Positions 17,084-29,212 of a DNA stretch of 64,000 nucleotides are shown here, piece by piece. Origin of the DNA: Aplectana chamaeleonis (lineage: Eukaryota > Nematoda > Chromadorea > Rhabditida > Cosmocercidae). Each line of letters opens with the position of its first letter. Positions within the stretch are counted from its first letter, which is position 1. Location of the stretch: positions 186,001 to 250,000 of the forward strand of contig JAPDOI010000132.1 in NCBI GenBank assembly GCA_029168955.1. Direction: 5' to 3'. The translations under genes were made by a program, and so were the position numbers. Below the pieces are notes generated by a model. That model worked only from the letters and a program-made list of their open reading frames with translations. It was not told the origin of the DNA and did not search any database.

Positions 17084-17334
17084 GTAAGGTTTTGCTGGGC
17101 AGTCTTAGTAACCGTGTTTTTCGGTTTGTTCTGCTTTCCTCTGAGTCCTTTCTGAGCTTGATGTTCCATCCGCAGTGAAACGCACATGCCCATTGTTGCA
17201 TCAGTAACTAGCAAGCGACAGCAGGAACCACCCTGCCTGCCTCTGTAGTGAAAGCTAATTGTATCAGACAGAAGTTACCGATAACATTCTGATCAACAGG
17301 CGTTGCCAGCAGTATTCGCCCGTATCAGATCTCC

Positions 17335-17515
17335 GGTCCATCAAAAGGGTCATTCCCATACAGTCGACATGGATCTTAGCGATACTTTACGTTACCCATC
17401 GAAGGTTGGCGCGAACTCTGTACACCTATGTTATAGCATATGGCACCGAATGAGCGCCGAACTTCAATAGGGAACGCAAAGTATCACTAGGAACTATGTC
17501 GACTGCACATCAGTT
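17335..17515. mobile_element. Palindromic MITE family P1, copy 1
   Basis: Arms around 'tcgacatggatcttagcgatactttacg' face 'cgcaaagtatcactaggaactatgtcga'. A second copy is at 32696-34135 (split by a mariner) and a third at 45762-45912. The conserved core is GGATCCTAATGAG near each end. It is noncoding. Confidence 0.75.
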
Positions 17516-17772
17516 AATGGTAGCTGCGAGTCATGAACGCTTTCTGAAGGGCCTCAGGGTCTCAGGGTTGCGAAATCGGCAAAAGTTGAGCATTGCTGAG
17601 GATGTAGCATCGATTGACGGGAGTGACGACTATTGATGCGGCATGAGAGTGACCGAATCTGCTGTAAAGCCACCGAGCGAAGCATGGTGCGGCATGGCAA
17701 TGTACCAGGCATATCTATTTTCATCCCATGTGGCAGGAAAACCCCGTGCCGCATGATGTAGCGAAGCATCCT

Positions 17773-18240
17773 TTAAAGGCAGCATACACGCTCGTAAACG
17801 TGATTGAGATAACTACGGAAATAGAATAGTATGGCCCAGATTACAACGCCTACGCATTTTTAGGTGTTAAAAACGACCCACAATGCCGCTACACGAGTTA
17901 GAAGTTGGCCCCGCTCTGTATTCTCACGCCCCCTGTAATTGCTCTTTTCCTGCAACGCAAGGTTACTGGGTCATGTTCACCGTCGGTACTGTTGGTAGAT
18001 TGCCTAACAAATGAACCACACACGTCACTGGCGGCGAAGATGGCCCAGCAACCCTGCGTTGGAGGAAAAGGGCAAATACAAGGGGCGTGAAAATACAGGG
18101 CGGGGCCAATTTCTAACTCATGTAGCGGCATTGTGGGTCGTTTTTGACACTTCAAAATGCGTAAGCTTAATGTTGTAAGCCATACGGTTCGATTCACGTT
18201 GTTATCTCGACCACGTTTACGAGCGTGTATGCGCTGCGTG
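17773..18240. mobile_element. 465-bp palindrome, TTTAAAGGCAGCATACACG ends
   Basis: The left end reads TTTAAAGGCAGCATACACGC and the right end TACGAGCGTGTATGCGCTGC. The two halves are complementary almost throughout, with the centre near 18000. The same ends bound the larger palindrome at 35403-36056. The right end is slightly degraded. Confidence 0.75.
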
Positions 18241-18663
18241 AGAGTGACTCACCATGGTTCTTCCGTGTGAGTATGCGAAGTGAAGGGTATCCCATCTTCA
18301 AAGTCAGCCGATTAGCTGTAGCCAACCTGGTCGATCAACATCGACATCGTGCGAATCGGGTGTAATAATTCACCCGTTGAGGCCGGACTGAGCACGCCTG
18401 TGCCGTCCTTGGCCGTCCTGGTCAATACTCATGTAATACATTGCTCACTCAGGACAAGAATTCGCCAATGTGGCCTGTCGCCGTCCTGGTCGACATGTCA
18501 TTGCCGACATCTGAGTCCTATCTCAGAAGTGCGCTGAATGCTTTCCTTGCAAATAGGCCACATGAGCGTCGAGCCTCTTCTTGGGTTCAGGCTTCGCCCG
18601 AGATAGGCACCATCTCGCCCTTCTCCCTGCGATAGGAACGCTCTCGCGTCAAGAGGGCAAGTA

Positions 18664-19269
18664 TTAGGTTGATGCAAAAGTTTCCGGACTTTTCACGACT
18701 TTGAATGAAAAACGTTTATTTCAAAAACAAACAAGGCTCACCCAACAAAACAATTTCCATCACACTGAAGGATCCTTCTCCACATATTGGGCAAATCATG
18801 AATTCCCTACGCGTAGAACTCTGGCTGCTTTGAGTCAAAGTATTCTTATAAGGCTATTTTGACTTCGTCATCGTTAGTGAACTGTTTTCCATCCAAGAAG
18901 TGCTGCACCGAGCGGAACAGATGGTAGCCGGAAGGGGCAAGATCTGGGCTATATACGTGGTGAGGAAAAACTTTCCAGCCCAGGTCCAGCCGCCCTGGGA
19001 TGAACATTGTTCGCCTTCTTCACGAAAATGCTCAGCAACAAGTATCTCGGATAACCCGACAGAAACTAAGTCAAAATGGCCTTAGAGAAATACATCGACT
19101 CGAAACAGCCAGAGTTCTACGCGTCTTTGATTCATGATCTGCCCAATCGGTGTCGAAGGATTCTCGAATGTGAGGGAAATTATTTTGTTGGGTGAGCCTT
19201 GTTTGTTTCCGAGATAAATGTTTTTTATTCAAAGTCGTGAGAAGTCAGGAAACTTTTGCATCAACCTAA
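18664..19269. mobile_element. Fold-back mariner: two transposase 3' ends joined tail to tail
   Basis: The terminal inverted repeat of roughly 100 bp starts TTAGGTTGATGCAAAAGTTT, and TA flanks both ends. Inside, the minus strand (about 18990 down to 18750) encodes a decayed mariner transposase C-terminus (the DLAPSGYHLFRS block, FLDGKQFTNDDEVKIAL, then SKQPEFYA). The plus strand (about 19075-19190) encodes the same C-terminus again (ALEKYIDSKQPEFYA, then IHDLPNR and GNYFVG). The element therefore consists of two 3' halves in inverted order. It has no complete transposase and must rely on one made elsewhere. Confidence 0.82.
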
Positions 19270-20636
19270 TACATGCTTATTGCGTGTTTCGGAGAAAGTG
19301 GGCAAATCTGCGTGGGCGTCGAGCTCTTTTTGTCTGAGTGTTCGGTAGAATGATTGGGTTCTCGGTGTCAGTGACCTATAAATAATGGGGTCAATCGAAA
19401 ACGAAAGAATATATCATACAAAAAATTATTAGCTGGGGCCTAAAGGAAAGAAAGCGGCAAGAGAGAGTGGATAATTTAAAGAAAAAGGTTAACAAGAGAT
19501 TTCGTCAGCGTCACAGAGGCTAGGTTTGCAGCTTTTCATGTATGTACTTCCCGGGCTTTTTTTCTACTTCATAATTTCAGCTCTATCCGGGCACTAAGTA
19601 ATCGCTATAGCAAGTAATGTTGAAATTGAAAATTGTCATGAACACAGCCTCTTGGCAGAAAACGTGGTTGCTAACAGTGGAAGACGAAAGGGAAGAGGGA
19701 GGCATCGTTTTCAAAGAGAGGGACACAAGGGAACAAGGGAAAGTGGGAAGCGTCGAAACAGCGGCAGAGCCGTGAAGCTCACGCGCTGGAGGCTGGGTAG
19801 AGTAACGACGCTATTCAAGAAATCTGAGTCGTTTTGCGGCCGCAGTCCACGTTATTTGATTTTTGTCAGCTACTGCACATATTTCAATTTCAGAACCCTA
19901 TCACAATTTCACTTGGAGACAATAAGTCGCTTGCCACATTGTCGGGCGGCCGTAGTATTCTGAATTTCGTCGTGTCGAAACCTGGAGTACATGTATTCAA
20001 GAACAAATAGTGGAGTTTCTCATGCACTCAATATTGTGTTCGTAGACGAATTTCAAAACGTTTAACTACCGCCATTATTTCCTCCGTTGCCCCTGAACTG
20101 CCCTACGTTTGCTTAATAAATAAGTCAGTTCAGCAGGAATCATTCGATTGCACATTTTTTATTAAAAGTTATCACAACGATCACCTAATAGCAGCAATAA
20201 CAATAAACTTCAAATTCAAGTTTTTTTAAATATAAAAAAAGGTTTACATAATCCATGTCCTCGTATCTGGAAGCTGCGATGTAACTTCGCGGCACAAGTG
20301 GGGGTAAGAGGTAACGTCTACCTATATAATAAATTGTCAAATGAAAATAGCATCGCTGCCTTCAGAATAACACGGATCACAGGTCGTCTACCGGAGAGAA
20401 ATCATGGAGTACAAACATTCAAAAGATTGACCCAGGAGGCGGATCTACATGAAAATTCGTGATCAGGGCTTAGCTATATATTAGCTTCCGATGTCGTTCG
20501 TTCAAAAGTAAACTATGCTTTGAGCTTGGTCACTTTCATCCGATCGGAAAACTCATACTTTTTATACATTCTCTAAGCACAATGATTGTGACAACAATAA
20601 GAACTGAAAATCAGCCTCACAATAGGATACATTTCT

Positions 20637-23068
20637 TCACGCTTTACGGAACCTAAGACGTTGCTTGAGTAGTCGCAAAGCTCTCTCCTTCCGCTTTATC
20701 CGCTTACTACGGAATAAAAGGAAAGGCGTGATTCCCGGTGGTCCAAAGTTAAGTGGTCGAGCAGCTGGTGGGCCCGATTTTCTAGGCTTAGATTTTGGGG
20801 GAAGCAGTGAAGGTGGAACTGGTCCTTTAAAAGTTGCCCGTGATGACTTTTGGGATCGTTGTTGAATCGTTGGTGGTCTTACTCGTCTGTTAAGGGTACT
20901 ACGTGGTGGAGGAATCGGTAGGCGCCTTGCTGAAAAGAGAGTAATAAAAGCAAAAGGATCGATAACCATTCAAACAATGAGAGAGACCCAGAAATGATGC
21001 GTACCCTGTACAGTCGTAGAAGGCTTATTCGTCTTTCGTTGGAAAATTTTCAACTGTACTCGCTTTGAAGATGTCACTGCCGTTCGACGATTTGGTATTT
21101 CACCTGAAAATACAAAACATATCGATCTGTGGCTTGCTTAGTTCAGAAAAAAATCGATTCCATACCCGAATTCAATCTTGTCGCTTGCTTGGTCCTGACA
21201 GCTCTCGCAAGCGGACGAATTCCAGGCATCCCCAGAGCACCGCCTGGAATCAAACAGGATGCGTGGCCCCCTTCTACTTCACTAGTCACCCCTACCTTTC
21301 GGACCCGGTAGTTTCGTTGTGGCCTTCTCGCGACTCAATGGTTTCGTCCTTTCTACAGATCTAGGGGAATTGACGGAGGCTTTGCTTGGGCTGCTTGCGA
21401 AAAGCACCATTGCCACCGGCTTCTGAAAAGAAATCTCTGGAAAGTCAACGAGCACTGCGCTTGGATATCAGGACGGTGAGCGAACCATTGCTGTTTACCA
21501 CTGACAGAGGCTAGACTACTTGCAAACGAAATGTATTTCCCACTTTTGTTGGTCTTGGTAGAGGACAGTCACGGAACAGTACACAGATGCCTTGCTCATT
21601 TCGCACATGATGGAGGAAACAACCACATCCGGATGAGCAAGTTGAACATATCTGAAGACCAATGCTGTACAATCACTATTTTGGTGTCTAAACAGGACAG
21701 TTACCTTATTTTTGTTGCACGTGGCGTCGCATACACAACGAGTAAACTGCTGTCCTTGACCGCAGCCTGCAAACTTGGCCCATTTGAATAAAAATGAATG
21801 CGTTAGGAATGTAATGAATACTTGCTCCTTATAGGAGTGATGTGAAGTTGCAATGAGGCAGGTTCCAATGTGTTTATTCAGACTAATTCCAACAGCAAAA
21901 CGAACTCGGTGGTGGCTGAAGGGGCTGCCGAAGGAGAATGGCTGTTGAGGAGGTCGAGCTTGTCGTTGCGATTGTTGTTGGTTTTGGAGTGATGGCTTTC
22001 CTAACGAGTGGCTCTTTAGGAACCTGAAACTGCCACTATATATTTAAAGGGACAGTTTGATGCACTAAAACGAAAGCTTAGTACCTTGTTCTTTCTGGTA
22101 TTCGTAGGGGCATCGAAGAATTTACAGGCATCCATTGGTATGCACATCCCGGCTTGTCGAACGAAACCACGTTGACACATGCAGACAGCAAGACCGCATG
22201 TGGCTGAACAGCTCTGCAAAATTGGATTGACATTGAGTATTGTCCAAAAAATCCCATGATTGATTGGAGCGAACAAGAGCCTACCGGGTTGCGATCCTCA
22301 CAAGTTGGCTCACAAGTTGGTCGGCAAAACCGCAGCTCCTCACTGAGGCCACAACCTTAAGATACCAAGAGATTCAAATCATATATCCTCTCTACAAGTT
22401 CATATACGGGAGGCCATTGGCCTGCCACTCATTGTCTCAGTAATATGATGAAACTTTTTTTTTGTTAGAGAAAACTTGCGTTCACCACAGATGGTCGCAT
22501 TTTACGTGAGGCCCTAGTTTCACTCCGGTGGAACAAATGCCACTATCAGACACCTACTTTGAGCTTATTTCCTTTAATGGAACAGTTGTACTGGAAAAAT
22601 ACGACGGCACGGCATGCAGAGCTGTTATGCATGCCGCCACAGCTTATAATAAGCCGTCGTGGAATTCATCCCAGTTTTATCGTTGCCGAATACCGTCACT
22701 TTCTGAAGCTGAAATCGAAAAAACACTACACGAATAGGCGAAACATATTGCGTCACGAGCAAGGGGCGAATAAGAAAAGAGAACTGCAAGACATGGCTGA
22801 TGGGACAGCAAAACGGCAGCAGAATGCGTTTCGAGTGCGCCAGAATTTATTGTCTGCAGAATTGCGTAAGACTGCTGGTGTGCCGAAATATCGTCAGTGT
22901 CAAGTAGGAAGCTACGCTTAAGATCGGGCGCAAATTCATCCAATCAATATCCATCCTCCGTTCGTTTTCCTGAGAGCAAACTTTCCTACCAGGCAGGGTC
23001 GCGGTTTCCCCAATCGAGTGATTGAGATACACAAGAACAGCAGCGATGTTCACACGGAAAGTCAGCAT
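20637..23068 (-). CDS. Secreted two-domain TIL-type serine protease inhibitor with basic tail
   Basis: The exons, in order, are 22990-23068, 22285-22355, 22085-22213, 21906-22023, 21705-21766, 21544-21651, 21296-21422, 21005-21103 and 20637-20929 (TGA). They sum to 1086 nt, 361 residues, and every phase matches. Exon 1 begins MLTFRVNIAAVLVYL, a likely signal peptide. Exons 2-3 encode a first trypsin-inhibitor-like (TIL) domain (CGLSEELRFC...CEPTC...CSATCGLAVCMC...GMCIPMDAC) and exons 5-6 a second (CGQGQQFTRCVC...CGCF...GICVLFRDC). Each has the family's ten cysteines and is split by a phase-0 intron. The last 170 residues are Pro/Ser and then Lys/Arg-rich, ending in LRLLKQRLRFRKA, which is unusual for this family. 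TIL proteins block extracellular serine proteases. The donor of exon 4 (A|GTTCGT) is the weakest junction. Confidence 0.82.
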
Positions 23069-23539
23069 CCCGCCGTTCTATAACTTGGGCCGAAGAAGAA
23101 AACGCTTCATGGAGCACTTGAAGGAATTTGGGCAAAAAGAAAACGCGAAAAAATCATAAGGCATAGTTATATATTGGCGAATCCCTGCCGCTAGCTTCTG
23201 CGGCACGTCTGCAATCAGTGAAATTTCGAAATTGACCAACTGCAGAGCTCCTGTGGAAGCCAGCGGTTGCGGAACGACAAAGTATAACTTTAGCCCCATA
23301 GCCAACTAATTCATTATCAACCGAAGAGCGAGAACCAATAAAAAAAATTCTAGTCAATTGCAGAGTTTTTTTTTTCAACTCTCAAGCTCCGAGGGGACTT
23401 GCAACTTGTGAGAGGAAACATGGCCTTTTTACGAACTGTTCCATTTTCGGCTTGGAGGCACTGTTTACAATAAACTTTGTTCTTCAAATTTTTTTTTCAC
23501 GGAAAACAACTGTTATATGTAACTCTTACTATCTCACAC

Positions 23540-24240
23540 ACTCGCGGGGGTCGGTGGCCGGTTGAGAGGAGTTGAACAGGTAGCGTGCTGCCGCTCGGAA
23601 CGAAAAAAGGGGCGGCAAGGCCCGAAAACTCCCCCATTCATGCCGAAAACTCCGCGTGTCAACCTCCCACCGACCCGACAATGCCAGGTCACAGTTGGCC
23701 CTTTCACACCGAGAGCTCTGCCTAATCACCTCCCACCGACCACTCAAAGTGACGTCACACCCACGTGTTTACACCGAAAGTTTTGCCTTATCACCTCCCA
23801 CCGACCACCACCTACCACTCCTGCAGTCGCGGGCGTCGGTGGCAGGTCGAGAGGCAGCATTGGCGAATCAACCTGCCACCGACGTCGCCAGAGCGTCGAT
23901 ATCCCGAACAATACCAATAATGACAAGCACAAACACCTCACATTTAAGGGCAGCGTATACATTGTGGGCTGCCATTTACGCGCTCTACATGAGAGAGTAG
24001 AGAGAAAAACAGTGCAGACACTGCAACACGTCGACCCGAAATCTCCGCCACATGTGAGACATTACCACGAAAACTTCGGCAGTTATGAGTCATGCCGAAA
24101 CCTCCGCCACATGTGAGACATTACCACGAAAACTTCGGCAGTTATGAGTCATGCCGAAACCTCCGCCGATCAGCCAGATCCGATCGATTTGACTGTGAAA
24201 GGGGCGTTTTAACCGGCCACCGACCCGCGCGATTGCCTGA
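23540..24240. repeat. Fold-back repeat with 'ccaccgacc' motifs and a 62-bp tandem duplication
   Basis: 'Ctcccaccgacc' blocks repeat at about 23670, 23735 and 23800, and face complementary 'ggtcggtggc' copies at 23550 and 23830. At about 24050-24170 a 62-base unit containing 'ccgccacatgtgagacatta' occurs twice in tandem and nearly perfectly. No supported coding sequence. Confidence 0.6.
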
Positions 24241-24649
24241 GATTAGATGCACAATGGTGACGAAAGAACGGGAACATTCGTCATCCTAAAGGCAGAACAC
24301 TGAAGCGCTCTTCTGAGCCGCTTTTTGCCTCTTACAGAGAGTATAGATTCATTGTTTCGGAGCTCTGCTGTTTCTTCAGGCCATCACAACTGTTATACAT
24401 CCATAACTCGAGAACGAAGTCCCTTGAGCGCAGCGCTTTTGAGGTTAAGGTGTCTGTCTGAAGCTCGAAGTTATCATCTAGACAACTCACAACCATATCA
24501 ATTCGACTTAATACTCACCTACATAAACAGTAGCTGTCATAAATCTATTGACATCGGTTTTTTTCCAAATATCTTTGCTCTAACTGGAGCTATCAGTTCC
24601 ATCTTTTGAAATGATACTTGCGGTCATAGTGTCGATATAATTAAGTATG

Positions 24650-24965
24650 TTGCAGGACTATAACGCGAATGTACTGCGCTTATCTGGGCCGAATTGCGGT
24701 CCGCAATCGCGTCTCGACACGCTTTGCAACCGCACGCGCTCAAGTCAGTCGGGTTTCCAGCGCCAAAGCCGACTCGATTTGGCTTTTTTTATACAATTTT
24801 CTCCAATTTTTCGTAGTTTCCAGTCTCTAGAACCCACCTAGAATCAACAGATCGGCAGCTGCGGCGCTGGAAGCTCTTCTGATTCGAGAGCGTGTGGCCG
24901 CAAAGCGTGTTGAGACGCAATTGCGGACCGGACTTTGTCCCAGATAAGCACAGTACATCGTCGGG
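24650..24965. mobile_element. Palindromic MITE family C, copy 1
   Basis: The ends are 'tactgcgcttatctgggccga' facing 'ttgtcccagataagcacagta'. The interior 'ccgcaatcgcgtctcgacacg' faces its complement. Copies 2 and 3 are at 28925-29212 and 36262-36548. It is noncoding. Confidence 0.78.
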
Positions 24966-26186
24966 AAATATTATTTGCCAATATTCAAAACCTGCAACTT
25001 TTTCTCTCTAATTAAACTCGTTCACTTTCTTTGTTGTTTTCGATATTCACTTGGTGATTTCTCTATTTTACAGGATTGGTAGTTCATTTGGAAGTAGAAC
25101 TTTGTCACCTAGTGATTGAAGATCTATCATATGAGGTTCTGAAATAGGTCTATCCAGAGTCCCTCTTGGAAAATTGCTGGCTATCACAATACAGGCCGTT
25201 TGAAAAATTTTAAAACTTAGCACTAGTCATCTATTCGGAGAGGAACTTTTAGAAGGACTTTCTGAGATGAGAGCAATACCGGATGATAACATAGCACGCG
25301 CATTGAGCGACATTCTGAGACTCAACGCTGAAGACATTAGAGGAAATCTCAGAGATCTCTATGAAACATGGGTGATTTTGTGAGTTTATTTTCCTGGAGA
25401 GTTCTTATAGAGGTTTCTCAGGTATCATTCAATACTGCTGAGCGTTAGCACTTTGACTCCGGACTCTTTGCACGTCGTCCCATCAAGTGGCTTTTGATGG
25501 GAGCAAGGCATAAGAAGGCCTGGCTAGTGTGGACGGCGGAGCATCTTAACTTGACTCCATTTCAATGAAAAAAAAGTAGTTTTCCCGGCTGAATCTACGC
25601 CTCGTTCGTTTGCAGCACCAAAATCAGCTGGGAAAACTACTTTTTTCCATTGAGGTGGAGTCATGTGAAAAAGCTCCACCGTCCATGCTAGCCTGGTTTT
25701 CTGATGCTTTGCACCCATCAAGACCATTCGATGGGAAGACGTACAAAGAGTCCGGAGTCAGTGTGCCGACGCCAAGCAGTAAGAAGCCTTTATAAGAACT
25801 CTCCAGGAAGATAAACCCACGAGATTGCTGGTGTTTCATAGAGTTCCTTGAGAGTTCCTCTAATGTCTTGAGGGTTGAGAATAGGAATGTCGCTCAAAAT
25901 GCGTGCTATGTCATCATCCGGTATTGCTCTTATCTCAAGAAGTCCTTCTTAAGGTTTCTGTCTTAATAGGTGATTAGTGCTACCCTTCAATTTTTTTTTG
26001 AACAGCCTGTATTGTGATCGCCAACACTTTTCCAAGAAGGACACCTGATAGATCCCTTTAAGAACCTCATATGATACATCTTTGATCCCTACGTAAATCA
26101 CTTCTACCTAATGAAATACCAATCCTATAAAATTCAAAAATCACCACGTGAATATCGAAAACGACGAAGAAAGTGAACGAGCTTAC

Positions 26187-26430
26187 AGTTGACCGCAATG
26201 TTAAAAGGACATGGTGCGGTTGCGGACTAGCGCTAAAACTACGGTAGAATTTGGCACCTTGCGAGATTTCGTCATCGATCGGCGCCAACCGTCGTCTCTC
26301 TGCTCACAAGAATATCAGCTGTGGCGCCGATCGATGACGAAATCTGCTGACAAAGTGCCAGATTCTACCGTAGTTTTAGTGCGAGTCCGTAACCGCACCA
26401 TGTTCTTTTAACATTGCTGTCAACTGTAAG
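26187..26430. mobile_element. Palindromic MITE in the right palindrome arm
   Basis: 'Cagttgaccgcaatgttaaaa' at the left faces 'ttttaacattgctgtcaactg' at the right. The middle 'cgatcggcgcca' faces 'tggcgccgatcg'. It interrupts the arm sequence 'gtgaacgag...aagtagac'. It is unlike family C. Confidence 0.72.
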
Positions 26431-27273
26431 TAGACAGAAAAAGTCGCAAATTTTGAATATTGACAAATTATCTTCCCCATTGATGTGCATTTGCTTTATA
26501 GTCCTGAAACATGCTTCGTTATATCAGCATTGTGACCGAAAATATTATATTAGAAGTTGGAATTGATAGCCCCGATTAGAGCAAAGATATTTGGAAAAAA
26601 GCCGATGTCCATAGATATATGACAGCTACTGTACATATCGATGTGAAATCTGGGTGCATGAATTAAATCCACTATGTCCATCTTTTAAAATAGTAATTAC
26701 GAACGACGTATCCCCTAATGAGCCGTGATGACGCGCAATAAACCACGCGATCGCTGTTCTCATCAACAACGTATCACATCAATCACCGAGAAACTGGTAT
26801 AGACCGCAATCACGGGCACGAGTCTGACATTCTCGATGAAACATGATCTAGCGTAATCGGATTACCCACTTCCATCGATGGGCATGCTGAAGGTCCGGAC
26901 GGCGTGTGCTCGACGCTTCAACGGAGACATCAACTCTGAAAAGACGGAAATTTTGATCAGCTGTGACTAGGAAAACTTCACCATGAATTTTATAGCCTAG
27001 CTCCCTCCTTTTGAGCCGATCGAAGTGAGGCTTATCGGGCATATCCTGTTGAAATCTCCTTATCATTGTTATATTTTGCGATGAGCGACAGCTCTGCTGC
27101 TTATTCCGCCCGGACTCATCCGAGCAAGCTAGGTTTAACAATAATTTTAAAGCAGGGAATAAAACGACAGATTCCTTGCGGGACAGATGGTTACAAGAAA
27201 TTAGTCTTCTTATCTTCAAAGCCAAATCAAAAGCCACCTGTGCAGTTCATTAGGAGTAAAGCTATGTATAGGT

Positions 27274-28682
27274 TAAAGGCAGTGTTCACGATGAAAGTCG
27301 TTTTTCTGTTTTTCCACCTATCTTGAAAACGGCGCATGCTGATGTCAATGATGTCCCTGGAATCGTACAAGACCCCCTGGAAACGGAGTTATGGCCCCTC
27401 GAAATTCAGCGAGGGAAGCATTGTGTACGAGTTCTCGGAGGCTTGTAACTTCCGTTTTTTTGCAGCCGATGTGTGCCAGCTGACCTGAGTAAAGAGAGAA
27501 GTTGAGAATGAAGGGAAGAACGGGCTTTTGATCGGAAACCGTCGCTCATCTAACCACAAATTCAGGGCAACTGTTATAGGACGTGGGCGGAGCGGCTCAA
27601 TGGGTTGGCTGGCCCACGTGATTTTCACCCACTTACCCGCCGTTTTTAGTCGCACTTCCGATCCTGATCTTCTTAGAGGGACCCAAAGCTTACATTTTAG
27701 CCAAAAAAATGTGCAATTTTTTCTTCGTGAACACTGCCTTTAAAGGCACAGTACACCCTCAGATATGAATTTTGAGATTTTCATGTAATTGTGTAGAAGA
27801 CCCCTCCTGTGTAACAGATACCAGATGCCAAATCTCATTCCCTCAAAATAAGCGAGATATAAGCGTCCACCACAGGCCCACACCCTTCGCTCACCATCTC
27901 AGGCCCGACCCCCTAGCAGATTTTCGAAATCGATAGCGGATCGATGGATGGATGAATTCCAACAAGTCGTCGTTCTTCAGTCCATTACCGGACTGTCTCC
28001 TTATCCTGGCTTTCTCTCACTCAACGATTGCGAATGAAGAGAAATACAGGCCTGAGACAACTCGTCCACCAATTTTTCACCCTCAAAATCAAGGCATCTT
28101 TGAAGAGCCATAACTCTGTTCAAAGGGGGTCTTACAATTAGACGATTTTAGAGATAACTGTGATCAGCGTGTGACTCTCTCCAAGATAAGCATGGAATCC
28201 GAGAATTAGTTTTTTGGGTGTTCTGTGCCTTTAAAGGCAGGGTTCTCGATAAAATCGGTCGTTGTGTTATCCCCATAGAATGGTAGATCTGACCATCACA
28301 AAAGTGAAAGTGAGCGAAAAATTGGAGAAAAATCTCTCAGGAACAAGTTATAGCTTGGTGTCCTCCCGCCCCCAATTATCGAGATTTGTGTGAAAGCCTG
28401 TTTTGTCAACTTTTATGTTGCTTCTAAATTAAATTCTGAGCATTTCTGAAGACCATTGACCACTTTAGCAGCAAAATAAAAGGCGCATAAGCAAGCATCC
28501 ATGAAAATCTCGTTAATTAGGGGCCGGCCGACACCGGTAATTAGCCGTTATACCTTGTTTTTTAGCGTTTCTTCCGCAAATTTCCGGGTTTTTTCACTCA
28601 TTTTTATTTTGGTGATGACCAAATCTACATTCTCATAAAGAGAGCTCAAAAGTCGATTTTATCGCGAACCCTGCCTTTAAGG
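27274..28682. mobile_element. Three TTAA-type MITEs joined end to end
   Basis: Unit a (27274-27746) runs from TTAAAGGCAGTGTTCACGAT to ACACTGCCTTTAA. Unit b (27741-28236) runs from TTTAAAGGCACAGTACACCC to TTCTGTGCCTTTAA. Unit c (28230-28682) runs from TTTAAAGGCAGGGTTCTCG to GAACCCTGCCTTTAA. Neighbouring units share a single TTTAA, as expected when each new copy lands in the terminal TTAA of the previous one. Their interiors differ. No coding potential. Confidence 0.78.
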
Positions 28683-28924
28683 TTAGGTTTCAGACAAAAT
28701 CTCTTCACCTTCTCAAGCTGTATTTATGGGCATTTAAAGCTAGTTCTCAGACCAATGGGAAATTTAAACATATTTGGTGCTAATTCTCGTAAGAAGGACT
28801 TCCCCCGATCCCCTATTTTAAACAAATTTCAAATAAAATAATAAAATATATATAATAAAATATAATAAATATATAATATTAATATTAATTGAAAATTTAA
28901 ATTTTGTTTAGCAGTAATTGTGTA

Positions 28925-29212
28925 ATACTGTGCTTCTCTGGGCCAAATTCCGGTCCGCAATTGCGTCTCGACACTCTTTGCGGCCGCGCGCTTCCGAATC
29001 GGAAAAGTTTCCAGCGACGCAGTCGCCGATCTGTTGACTCTAGGTAGCTTTTAGAAACTGGAAACTAAACAAATTGGAGAAAATTGTATAAAAAAGCGTC
29101 ATCGAGTTGGCCTTAGCGCTGGAAACTAGACTGACTGGAGCGCGTGCGGCCGCAGAGCGTGTCGAGACGCCATTGAGGACCGGAATTTGACTCAGAGAAG
29201 CACAGTACTCAA
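28925..29212. mobile_element. Palindromic MITE family C, copy 2
   Basis: The left end 'tactgtgcttctctgggcca' faces 'tgactcagagaagcacagta'. It is close in sequence to copies 1 and 3. The flanks are A/T-rich. Confidence 0.8.

Larger units (their letters stand above)
24510..26650. repeat. Large palindrome (about 2.1 kb) with two later MITEs in its arms
   Basis: Complementary arms meet near 25600 (ACTACTTTTTTC facing GAAAAAAAAGTAGT). Outward, matched blocks include 'agagttcttata' (25395 and 25790), 'ccggatgat' (25280 and 25910), 'cacaatacaggc' (25185 and 26005), 'gttcactttc' (25020 and 26170) and 'ccaaatatctttgctcta' (24565 and 26580). The left arm carries a palindromic MITE at about 24650-24965 and the right arm a different one at about 26187-26430. 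Neither is in the partner arm, so they came later. Both arms contain a degraded open frame (IRAIPDDDIARILSDI type) that I do not recognise. Confidence 0.75.

Noticed and set aside
19652..19963. A 103-codon plus-strand frame, very Arg/Gly-rich at its start
   Set aside because: No splice-supported neighbours and no domain. The composition changes abruptly, as in random open sequence.
22559..22921. A 120-codon plus-strand frame, Lys/Arg-rich towards its end
   Set aside because: It lies in intron 1 of the minus-strand TIL gene, competes with a 69-codon frame on the same strand, and has no splice or start context. It could be a relic, but I see no support.
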